Below, piece after piece: positions 1-7,270 of a stretch of 64,000 nucleotides of DNA; the stretch's first letter is position 1; each line of letters begins with the position of its first letter. Under the pieces are notes generated by a model. It was not told the DNA's origin. It ran no database searches and saw only the letters and a program-made list of their open reading frames with translations. The translations under genes were made by a program, and so were the position numbers. Source of the DNA: Marinobacter qingdaonensis (GTDB lineage Bacteria; Pseudomonadota; Gammaproteobacteria; Pseudomonadales; Oleiphilaceae); NCBI RefSeq assembly GCF_034555935.1, contig NZ_JAYDCJ010000003.1:682001-746000 (forward strand). Direction: 5' to 3'.

Positions 1-1043
1 TGACCATCCAGCAACTGCTCGGCATCGAACTTCCCATCATCCAGGCGCCCATGGCCGGGGTGCAGAACCATGAGTTGGCCGCGGCGGTGTCCAACGCCGG
101 GGGCCTGGGTTCTTTGCCCTGCGCCATGCTCAGTGCCGATGGCCTGCGCACGGAGCTGCAGGCGCTGACCGAGAAGACCTCCCAGCCCTACAGCGTCAAT
201 TTCTTCTGCCACACCCCGCCGGAACCGGACGCCGCCGCCGAGCAGCACTGGCGCGAGACCCTGGCGCCGTACTACCGGGAACTGGGCATCGACCCGGACA
301 GCATCACCCCGCAGGCGGGCCGGGCGCCGTTCAGTGCCGAGGCGGCGGAGGTGCTGGCGGACTTCCAACCGGCGGTGGTGAGTTTTCATTTTGGCCTGCC
401 GGAGCCCGAGCTGATGGCCCGCATTCGTGCCTGGGGCGGCAAGATCCTGTCCACCGCCACCACGGTGGAGGAGGCGCTCTGGCTGGAAGCCCGGGGGGTG
501 GATGCCATCATTGCCCAGGGTCTGGAAGCCGGTGGCCATCGCGGGTTTTTCCTGACCCGCGACCTGAACACCCAGGTTGGTACCCTGGCCCTGGTGCCGC
601 AGCTGGTGGAAGCGGTTGAGGTGCCGGTGATCGCCGCCGGCGGCATCGCCGATGCCCGGGGCGTGCAGGCGGCCATGGCTTTGGGCGCGGCCGGCGCCCA
701 GGTCGGCACCGCGTATCTGCTGTGCCCGGAAGCCCATACCAAGCCGGTGCACCGGCAGGCCCTGACTTCCGACGCCAGCCGGGTCACCGCGCTGACCAAC
801 CTGTTCAGCGGCGGCGCGGCCCGGGGCATCGTCAATCGGGTGATGCGCGAGCTCGGGCCCATGAGCCGCGCGGCCCCGGCGTTCCCGCTCGCCACCACCG
901 CCATTGCGCCCCTGCGGGCCAAGGCCGAAAGCCAGGGCAGTGGCGATTTCTCACCCCTGTGGAGTGGCCAGAACGCCCGCGGCTGCCAGGAGATTCCGGC
1001 CGCCGACCTTACCCGCGAGTTGGCAGGCGTGCGCGAGGCCTAA
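1..1043 (+). CDS. Nitronate monooxygenase (NPD family), missing only the first base of its start codon
   Basis: FMN-dependent TIM-barrel enzyme of the 2-nitropropane dioxygenase/nitronate monooxygenase family, which oxidises alkyl nitronates to carbonyl compounds and nitrite. The frame is open from base 3 (TIQQLLGIELPIIQAPMAG), and bases 1-2 are TG, so the ATG very probably begins one base left of the window; the internal ATG at 51 would cut off the first strand. Family features seen are the N-terminal QAPMAG phosphate/flavin loop, GLEAGGHRG with the histidine expected at the active site, AAGGIADARG and GAQVGTAYL in the C-terminal half of the barrel. About 347 residues, normal for the family. 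It converges on a LysR gene 18 bp downstream. Substrate is not deducible. Confidence 0.85.
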   Translation, partial: TIQQLLGIELPIIQAPMAGVQNHELAAAVSNAGGLGSLPCAMLSADGLRTELQALTEKTSQPYSVNFFCHTPPEPDAAAEQHWRETLAPYYRELGIDPDSITPQAGRAPFSAEAAEVLADFQPAVVSFHFGLPEPELMARIRAWGGKILSTATTVEEALWLEARGVDAIIAQGLEAGGHRGFFLTRDLNTQVGTLALVPQLVEAVEVPVIAAGGIADARGVQAAMALGAAGAQVGTAYLLCPEAHTKPVHRQALTSDASRVTALTNLFSGGAARGIVNRVMRELGPMSRAAPAFPLATTAIAPLRAKAESQGSGDFSPLWSGQNARGCQEIPAADLTRELAGVREA

Positions 1044-1061
1044 ACAAAACAGACGCAGCCC

Positions 1062-1964
1062 TCAGGTTCTGACGCTGGCCAGCAGGTGCTCGCGGAACCA
1101 CTGCTGGGCCGGGTCCCTGTCCATCACCGGTGACCACAACAGGTACACCGGCAGGGCCGGGACTTCGGCCGGAAATGGCAGGGTCTGCAGGCCCAGGGCC
1201 TCGGCGTACTGGCGGGCCAGACGTTCGGGCACGGTGGCAATGAGGTCGGAGCCGCTGCAGGTGGTCAGCAGGCTGGTGAACTGGGTGACCTGGGCGCCGG
1301 TCCGCCGCTGCCAACCCGGTTCGTTCAGGATCTGGTCCAGGGGCAGTCGGCGATTGCGCGCCGGCAGCACCACGTGTTCCGCCTCCAGGAACTGTTGCTT
1401 GCTGCAGTGGCCCTTGAGGACCGGGTGTTGCTTGCGCGCCACCACCGCCAGTCGCTCTTCCAGCAGCACCTGCCGCCGTAACCGGTCGTTCTCCGGTGCA
1501 AAGGCATCCACCGCCACATCCGCCTCGGCGGTGACCAGTTTCTGGGGCGCATCGTCGGCGGCCAGCACCACTTCCACCACCACCTCCGGCGCTTCCTGCC
1601 GCAGTCGGGCCAGCAGCGCCGGCAACACCACCAGTTCGAAATAGTCGTTGCTCAGCACCCGGAAGCGGCGCTGGCTGGTGGCCGGTGTGAAGCGATTGGC
1701 CGGGTCCAGGGTGTCGCGCATGGCCGCCAACTGCTGGCTGAGCTGGCCGTGCAGTTCCCGGGCCCGGGGCGTGGGCAGCATGCCCTGGTGGGTACGCACG
1801 AACAGCGGGTCGCCCAGGGTGTGGCGCAGGCGCTGCAAAGCGGCGCTGATGGCCGGCTGACTCATGCCCAGGGTTTCCGCCGCCCGTGAGAGCTGGCCGG
1901 CCTCCATGATGGCATCGAACACCGGCAGCAGGTTGAGGTCGACGCTTCGTAAGTTCAGTTTCAT
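1062..1964 (-). CDS. LysR-family transcriptional regulator
   Basis: 300-residue LTTR. The N-terminal winged helix-turn-helix (about residues 8-65) contains LSRAAETLGMSQPAISAALQ followed by the GDPLFVRT wing. The rest is the periplasmic-binding-like effector domain. The N-terminus (DLNLLPVFDAIM) resembles the NodD/LeuO-like branch rather than the CysB/BenM branch. The start ATG at 1964 has no clear ribosome-binding site. It is divergent from the membrane hydroxylase gene at 2058 with 93 bp between them, the usual LTTR arrangement, so that gene is its most likely target. This is inference; no operator was proven. Confidence 0.85.
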   Translation of the reverse strand: MKLNLRSVDLNLLPVFDAIMEAGQLSRAAETLGMSQPAISAALQRLRHTLGDPLFVRTHQGMLPTPRARELHGQLSQQLAAMRDTLDPANRFTPATSQRRFRVLSNDYFELVVLPALLARLRQEAPEVVVEVVLAADDAPQKLVTAEADVAVDAFAPENDRLRRQVLLEERLAVVARKQHPVLKGHCSKQQFLEAEHVVLPARNRRLPLDQILNEPGWQRRTGAQVTQFTSLLTTCSGSDLIATVPERLARQYAEALGLQTLPFPAEVPALPVYLLWSPVMDRDPAQQWFREHLLASVRT

Positions 1965-2057
1965 GGATAAAGCTTATACCAAATATTGAATAGGAAAATA
2001 TAACCCGCCGCCGTAGCGTCAGAGGGGTCCCCTAACCCTCGTCTCGGAGAACAAGAA

Positions 2058-2930
2058 ATGGACGATCAAAAACTGACGATGCTGGTCACGGCGTTTATCC
2101 TGGTCACCGCCCTCTGGGAGGTCGTGAGTGGCCGCACCCGCGATGGCCGCAAGAGCAAGCAGGACTGGCGCATGGCGTTCCTGGCCACGTTCATGATGGT
2201 GGCGGTGCAACGGCCGCTGGTGCTATTGGTCCTGACCCTGGGCCTGTCGACCCTGATGCCCGGCAGTGCCGGGTCACTGGCGTGGCTGGAGCAGGCCTAC
2301 TTCTGGCCCACCCTGATCGTGTTCTTCTGTGTGGAGGAGTTTATCCACGGCAGTTTCCACCTATTTGCTCACCGCCGCCGGCCGGATAACCGGATCCTGC
2401 AGTGGGTTCAGGCCTTCTACAAGATGAACCACCGCCCGCACCACATGTCCGGTGGCCAGGACAACAAGGGCCAGTTGTCGGTGACCCAGACCTTCGTGAA
2501 CGGGTGGGCCTGGTGGCTGATCATGCCCAACTACACCTTCCAGCTGCTGTGCCTGTACCTGGGGCTGGTGGAGGTGTTCCTGATCGGCACGGCGTTCAAG
2601 GGGCTCTGGGCGGCGCACACCCACGTCAACTGGAACTACGATCTGTATTTCCACAACCACCGTTGGGCCTGGGTCCGCAAGGGCATGTGGGCGCTGGCCC
2701 ACATCCTGGTGTTCCCGACCCAACACCACCATCACCACGCCCGCGGCCCCAATTCCGCCAAGAACGTAACCTCCACCCTGGCGATCTACGACTGGCTGGT
2801 GTTCGGCACCCTGGCCATCGAGACCAGCAAACCCAAGGTCTACGGCTGGCGCCAGAAGGAAGAGGAGGCGAACAGCGCGCTGAAACGCTATTTTTGCTGG
2901 GATGTTCGACCCTACGTGCCTAAAGGCTAG
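2058..2930 (+). CDS. Fatty acid hydroxylase / sterol desaturase superfamily membrane protein
   Basis: 290-residue integral-membrane di-iron oxygenase of the sterol desaturase/fatty-acid hydroxylase superfamily. About four hydrophobic segments surround the expected histidine clusters: HGSFHLFAH, then HRPHH, then a later H-x-H-rich part including HTHVNW and the run HHHHHARGP. The GGAG-type site at 2044-2047 supports ATG 2058. The superfamily uses O2 and two electrons to hydroxylate or desaturate lipid substrates. The actual substrate (sterol, carotenoid, fatty acid or alkylglycerol) cannot be told from sequence. Divergent LysR upstream. Confidence 0.8.
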   Translation: MDDQKLTMLVTAFILVTALWEVVSGRTRDGRKSKQDWRMAFLATFMMVAVQRPLVLLVLTLGLSTLMPGSAGSLAWLEQAYFWPTLIVFFCVEEFIHGSFHLFAHRRRPDNRILQWVQAFYKMNHRPHHMSGGQDNKGQLSVTQTFVNGWAWWLIMPNYTFQLLCLYLGLVEVFLIGTAFKGLWAAHTHVNWNYDLYFHNHRWAWVRKGMWALAHILVFPTQHHHHHARGPNSAKNVTSTLAIYDWLVFGTLAIETSKPKVYGWRQKEEEANSALKRYFCWDVRPYVPKG

Positions 2931-3044
2931 GGCCGGTACACACATGGTGTGGCCTGGGCCTGGATAAGGACTGCGACAGGTGATCTAATAGCGCCAATCT
3001 GCCTCTTAATGGCAGCAGTAAGCTTCGGCCCGATAAGGATTTTC

Positions 3045-3842
3045 ATGGATCAACCGGAACTGCTCTACGGTTACAACAGCCTCGTCATCGTGACCGTCTT
3101 GTTCGTTGCGATCGTGGTCTTCAACGAAGTCGGGTTCCGGGTCGGGCGCTTTGTCCAGGCCCGCACCAACAGCGAGATCAAATCCCTCACCGGGTCCATC
3201 CAGGCCAGCATCCTGGGCTTGCTGGCGTTGTTGCTGGGCTTTACTTTCAGCATGTCCATGCAGCGCTTCGACAACCGGAGCATGGCGCTGATCGACGAGG
3301 CCAACGCCATCGGTACCGCTACCTTGCGCATCCAGTTGCTGCCCGAGCAGTATCAGGCCGACGCCGAGCGTCTGTTCCGGGATTACGTGGGCCTGCGCGT
3401 GGACATCGGCCAGATTGACCTGACCAAAACCGCAGACCGTGAGCGCTACAACGAGGAAATCGTTCGCCTGCAGAACGAACTCTGGGCCCTGGCGATTGCC
3501 GCCACCGAGGCCGACCCCCGGCCGGTGACCACCGGTGCCTTCGTCAATGCCCTCAATCAGGTCATCGACAGCCAGGGCAAGCGCAACGCCTTGTTGCAGA
3601 TGCAGGTGCCGGAAGTGGTGCTGATCCTGCTGTTCCTGGTGTTCATATCCTCTGGCGGCATCATGGGCTACTCCGCGGGCCTCACGGGTGAGCGCATGTT
3701 TGCGCCCATCGTGCTGGTGTCGCTGTTGATCACCATGATCGTGTTCCTGATCATCGATCTGGACCGACCCAAGCGGGGGCTGATTAAGGTGGATCAAAGC
3801 GTGATGGTGGAATTGCGGCAGTCATTAGACACACGCCCCTGA
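3045..3842 (+). CDS. Bestrophin-like (DUF4239) membrane protein
   Basis: 265-residue membrane protein of the DUF4239 type. Two hydrophobic segments lie near the N-terminus (about residues 8-30 and 47-68), followed by a soluble middle part and two more near the C-terminus (about 200-245). The family is described as bestrophin-like, but its transport activity is not established. I chose ATG 3045 because AAGGA lies 8 bases upstream at 3035-3039. An in-frame start at 2949 would add a poorly supported N-terminal extension. It ends 41 bp before the sigma factor gene, so read-through is possible. Confidence 0.7.
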   Translation: MDQPELLYGYNSLVIVTVLFVAIVVFNEVGFRVGRFVQARTNSEIKSLTGSIQASILGLLALLLGFTFSMSMQRFDNRSMALIDEANAIGTATLRIQLLPEQYQADAERLFRDYVGLRVDIGQIDLTKTADRERYNEEIVRLQNELWALAIAATEADPRPVTTGAFVNALNQVIDSQGKRNALLQMQVPEVVLILLFLVFISSGGIMGYSAGLTGERMFAPIVLVSLLITMIVFLIIDLDRPKRGLIKVDQSVMVELRQSLDTRP

Positions 3843-3882
3843 TCGCCTACACTGAAGCCTTCAATCCGTGCCGGTGCGCAGC

Positions 3883-4482
3883 ATGCTTCAAGATGTCCCG
3901 ACGAATACCGATTCTTCCTCCCAAACGACCCCGACCGCTGCCACGGCGACGGAGGTCAGTGCCCTGATTGGCCGGGTGGCTGCCGGGGACCGTGCTGGCT
4001 TTGCTCAGCTCTATCAGGCCATGGCACCGAAACTTCTGGGGGTGGTGTTGCGTATCCTCCGGGACAGGGCCTGGGCCGATGATGTGGTGCAGGAAACCTT
4101 CTTGAAGGTCTGGCACAAGGCCGGGCTGTTCGACAGCAAGCAGTCGACGCCGGTGGCCTGGCTGGTGTCCATCGCCCGCAACGGCGCCATCGACGAGCTG
4201 CGCAAGCATCCCGCCGGGCGGACCGTTACCGACGATGAGATGGACCAGGTGGCCGGCCGGGAGCCGACGTCCCAGCAAACGATGGAAGACCAGCAAGCGG
4301 TGAAACACCTGAACGAGTGCATCGATCAACTGGAGAAGGACCGGCAGGACATGGTGCGGCTGGCGTACCTGAACGGCTGGTCCCGTGATCAACTGGCCAG
4401 CCAGTATGGGCAGCCGCTGAACACAGTGAAAACCCAGTTGCGCCGGGCGCTGCAGGCCATCAAGGGGTGTCTGGAATCATGA
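3883..4482 (+). CDS. ECF-type RNA polymerase sigma factor
   Basis: Extracytoplasmic-function sigma-70 factor of about 199 residues. Region 2 is visible as YQAMAPKLLGVVLRILRDR and DDVVQETFLKVW, and region 4 as LAYLNGWSRDQLASQYGQP and TVKTQLRRAL, a typical helix-turn-helix for -35 recognition. Region 3 is absent, as usual for ECF factors. The stop overlaps the start of the anti-sigma gene (ATGA at 4479-4482), so the two are translationally coupled. The start could also be GTG 3868. The pairing with an RskA-type anti-sigma resembles the SigK/RskA module. The signal that releases the factor is unknown. Confidence 0.88.
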   Translation: MLQDVPTNTDSSSQTTPTAATATEVSALIGRVAAGDRAGFAQLYQAMAPKLLGVVLRILRDRAWADDVVQETFLKVWHKAGLFDSKQSTPVAWLVSIARNGAIDELRKHPAGRTVTDDEMDQVAGREPTSQQTMEDQQAVKHLNECIDQLEKDRQDMVRLAYLNGWSRDQLASQYGQPLNTVKTQLRRALQAIKGCLES

Positions 4483-5210
4483 CCGAGCGCGACGACCTGG
4501 ACCTACAGATTGCAGAGTTCGTGCTGGGGACGCTGCCGGCGGACGAGCGCGATGCCTTGCGCGCGCAACGGGAACAGGATGCCGCCCTGGACCGGCGCAT
4601 CGCCGCCTGGGAAGAGCGCCTGGCAGGCATGGCCGATGACGTGGCGCCGGTGGCACCAGACCCGGAACTGTTTGCCCGCATTGAGCGCCTGCTGGACCAG
4701 GGCGCGCCGGCGGCGCCGCAAGCCGATGCCGATTCGTCGGGTCAGGTGGTCCGCCTGAACCGTCAGCTCAGGCGCTGGCGCTGGAGCACGGCCGTCGCCT
4801 CGGCCGCGGCCTTGGTGCTGGTCGCGGTGCTGATGCTTCAGCCTGAGCCGGCGCCGTCCTCGTTTGTGGCGGTGTTCCAGCACAACGACCAGCAGCCGGC
4901 CTTCCTGCTGACGGTTGACCTGGAGCAGCGCCGGCTGAACATCCGCCCGGTCACGGCGCAGGCCCAGCCGGACAAGTCCTACCAGCTGTGGATAAAGGCC
5001 GACGAACTGGGCCCCAACCCGCGCTCGGTCGGGGTCCTGGGCCAGAACCTGGAGCTGGACCAAGGCGCCCTGAGTGGATACGACCCGGCCTTGCTGCGTG
5101 AGGCGACCTTTGGCATCAGCCTGGAGCCGCCGGGCGGCTCCCCCACCGGCCAGCCCACCGGTCCGGCCATCCACGGCTACCTGTATCCGGCCGGTGCGGA
5201 AAAAAACTGA
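4479..5210 (+). CDS. RskA-type anti-sigma factor
   Basis: 243-residue single-pass membrane anti-sigma factor that should hold the adjacent ECF sigma inactive. The N-terminal cytoplasmic part contains LQIAEFVLGTLPADERDALR, as in anti-sigma domains. One transmembrane segment lies at about 105-122 (STAVASAAALVLVAVLML). The extracytoplasmic part carries the RskA C-terminal signature, including YQLWIKADE and the SLEPPGGSPTGQPTGP motif near the end. ATG 4479 overlaps the sigma stop by four bases; an upstream GTG at 4467 is less likely. Family knowledge predicts regulated proteolysis of such proteins. Confidence 0.88.
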   Translation: MTERDDLDLQIAEFVLGTLPADERDALRAQREQDAALDRRIAAWEERLAGMADDVAPVAPDPELFARIERLLDQGAPAAPQADADSSGQVVRLNRQLRRWRWSTAVASAAALVLVAVLMLQPEPAPSSFVAVFQHNDQQPAFLLTVDLEQRRLNIRPVTAQAQPDKSYQLWIKADELGPNPRSVGVLGQNLELDQGALSGYDPALLREATFGISLEPPGGSPTGQPTGPAIHGYLYPAGAEKN

Positions 5211-5305
5211 CCAACGCTGAAACTTTCCCGATTGCCACGCCGTAGCTGCCAGTAGCCCATCCCGAATTTCACCCGGTGGGCCCATCTGACCGTAAGGAGA
5301 AGGCA

Positions 5306-5737
5306 ATGAACAAGCACGTAAAGACGACCGCTTTTGTGACCGCATTGATCTCTGGCGCCTTGATCGGTGGCGTGGCCCAGGCCGGACACCATGGCGAGGC
5401 CATGGTCTGGGGCGATGACCAGTCGGTGGCCGCGGGCACCGTCACCGCCAAGAAGGTGATGGCGGAAGAGAACGGCTGGCTGGTGGTGCACCGCACCGAC
5501 GAGGCCATGAAGCCGGGTCCGGTGGTCGCGCACGCGCCCCTGAAAAAGGGCAAGAACATGGATGTGAACGCGATTCTGACCGAGGAAGTGAAGCCTGGTG
5601 AGATGCTGATGCTGATGGTGCACAGCGAGAAGGGCGGCATGAAAACCGGCATCTTCGAGTACACCCTGGGCGCCAAGGAAGACGGCCCGATCAAGAAGGA
5701 CGGCAAGCTGGTGATGACCACCATCACCGCGCAATAA
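5306..5737 (+). CDS. Secreted DUF7282-like protein
   Basis: 143-residue exported protein. The Sec signal peptide ends near AQA (residues 1-24), followed by a single small beta-rich domain resembling DUF7282, with the pattern VTAKKVMAEENGWLVVHRTD and PGEMLMLMVHSEKG. Start ATG 5306 follows TAAGGAGA at 5293-5300. It lies 95 bp downstream of the sigma/anti-sigma pair and could belong to its regulon. No enzymatic motif is visible and the function is unknown. A strong hairpin follows the stop. Confidence 0.7.
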   Translation: MNKHVKTTAFVTALISGALIGGVAQAGHHGEAMVWGDDQSVAAGTVTAKKVMAEENGWLVVHRTDEAMKPGPVVAHAPLKKGKNMDVNAILTEEVKPGEMLMLMVHSEKGGMKTGIFEYTLGAKEDGPIKKDGKLVMTTITAQ

Positions 5738-5748
5738 GCCCCGTTCGG

Positions 5749-5780
5749 TCGCCGGGCGTCCCCAGCCCGGCGATGGTTTT
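5749..5780 (+). terminator. Probable intrinsic terminator
   Basis: A perfect 9-bp stem, TCGCCGGGC (5749-5757) with GCCCGGCGA (5765-5773), and a 7-base loop are followed by TGGTTTT. It begins 12 bp after the stop of the secreted DUF7282-like gene. The T-tract is short, so termination may be partial. Confidence 0.6.
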
Positions 5781-5876
5781 CCCCTCCGCCCCCTGTTTCC
5801 ATCGTTTGCCAACCTGATCCTGCCCACCAAAGATAAGCGTATGAACTAGACTGAATTTTCTGGTAGAGGTTTGTGC

Positions 5877-6125
5877 GTGTATACCGACAGTGAGAAGTCC
5901 CGAATCATCGAGATGGCGTGGGAAGACCGGACCCCGTTCGAGGCTATCGAGGCCCAGTTCGGGCTGAAGGAGCAGGACGTGATCCGGTTCATGCGCCGCA
6001 ACCTGAAACCCGGTAGTTTCAGACTCTGGCGCAAACGGGTGTCTGGCCGCAACACCAAACACCGGCGGCTGCGGTCGCCGGACGTCAGCCGCGGGTTCTG
6101 TCCCACCCAGTACAAACCCCGCTAA
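5877..6125 (+). CDS. TIGR03643/DUF2805 family small protein
   Basis: 82-residue basic protein matching the TIGR03643 (DUF2805) family by pattern: EKSRIIEMAWEDRTPFEAI, then FGLKEQDVIRFMRRNLKPGSFRLWRKRV. The first half looks like a helix-turn-helix of the kind in transposase-like or sigma region 4-like domains, and the C-terminus is arginine/lysine-rich, which suggests nucleic-acid binding. The GTG at 5877 sits 7 bases after AGAGG; the TTG at 5871 would be too close. No function is established for the family. Confidence 0.65.
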   Translation: MYTDSEKSRIIEMAWEDRTPFEAIEAQFGLKEQDVIRFMRRNLKPGSFRLWRKRVSGRNTKHRRLRSPDVSRGFCPTQYKPR

Positions 6126-6169
6126 CACCCTGCGCATCCCATGCGAGTTGAACCAACACGGAGGTAAGT

Positions 6170-7270
6170 ATGGCGTTGATGTTGTTTGTGGCCGGCCTGG
6201 TGTTCCTGGTGGTGGGGGCCGAGCTGCTGGTGCGGGGCGCGTCCCGGCTGGCGGCGGTGTTCGGTATTTCCCCGATCGTGGTCGGCCTCACGGTGGTGGC
6301 CTTTGGCACCAGTGCGCCGGAGCTGGCGGTGAGCGTGAAATCGGCGTTCGCCGATCAGGCCGGCATCGCCCTGGGCAACGTGGTGGGCAGTAACATCTTC
6401 AACGTGCTGTTCATTCTGGGCCTGACCGCGCTGATTACCCCGCTGACCGTGTCTCAGCGCCTGATCCGCCTGGATGTGCCGCTGATGATTGCGCTCTCGG
6501 TGACGGTGTTGCTGTTTGCCCTCAACGGTGTCATCGGCCGGGTGGAGGGCGCCGTGCTGGTGCTGGCGCTGGCGCTGTATGTGGGGTTTGCCATCGTGCA
6601 GAGCCGGCGGGAAAGCCCGGCGGTGGCCGGGGAATACGCGGACGAGGCGGACCGGCGTGGCACCGGCCGCTGGCCAACCAACGTCCTGCTGGTGGTCGGG
6701 GGCCTGGTGCTGCTGGTGCTGGGCGCCGGTTGGCTGGTGGATGGCGCCATCCGGTTTGCCCAGGCCCTGGGCATCAGCGAGCTGGTGATCGGGCTGACCG
6801 TGGTCGCCGCCGGCACCTCGCTGCCCGAGGTGGTGACCTCGGTGGTTGCTGCCATCCGGGGCGAACGGGACATTGCCGTCGGCAACGTGGTGGGCAGCAA
6901 CCTGTTCAACATCATGGGTGTGCTCGGGGTCACCGCGTTGATTGCGCCTGAGGGCATTGGCGTGTCCGCCGCCGCCCTGAACTTCGACATCCCGGTGATG
7001 ATCGCCGTGGCCTTCGCCTGCTTGCCCATCCTGTTCACCGGTGGCGTCATCAGCCGCCAGGAAGCGGTGGTGCTGCTGGGCTACTACGTCGCCTACACGC
7101 TTTATCTGGTGCTGGCGGCGACCCACCACGACGCCCTGACGCCGTTCAGCAGCGTCATGCTCTATTTCGTCATTCCGTTGACCGTCGTCACCCTGGGGGT
7201 GATCGCGGTGCAGGAGCTGCGCCGGAACGCGGGCGTCAGGCCGCCCGGACCGCCACCCGAAGACCGTTGA
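6170..7270 (+). CDS. Calcium/sodium antiporter (CaCA family, YrbG-like)
   Basis: 366-residue inner-membrane cation/Ca2+ exchanger with the two inverted alpha-repeats typical of the family: VVAFGTSAPELAVS with GNVVGSNIFNVLF in the first half, and VVAAGTSLPEVVTS with GNVVGSNLFNIMG in the second. Both acidic repeat residues (APE, LPE) are present, as expected for ion coordination. About ten to eleven hydrophobic segments. A strong site (CGGAGGTAAGT) precedes ATG 6170. It is some 40 residues longer than compact bacterial homologues because of an extra C-terminal hydrophobic hairpin. Its 3' end overlaps the convergent oxidoreductase gene by 35 bp. Confidence 0.88.
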   Translation: MALMLFVAGLVFLVVGAELLVRGASRLAAVFGISPIVVGLTVVAFGTSAPELAVSVKSAFADQAGIALGNVVGSNIFNVLFILGLTALITPLTVSQRLIRLDVPLMIALSVTVLLFALNGVIGRVEGAVLVLALALYVGFAIVQSRRESPAVAGEYADEADRRGTGRWPTNVLLVVGGLVLLVLGAGWLVDGAIRFAQALGISELVIGLTVVAAGTSLPEVVTSVVAAIRGERDIAVGNVVGSNLFNIMGVLGVTALIAPEGIGVSAAALNFDIPVMIAVAFACLPILFTGGVISRQEAVVLLGYYVAYTLYLVLAATHHDALTPFSSVMLYFVIPLTVVTLGVIAVQELRRNAGVRPPGPPPEDR

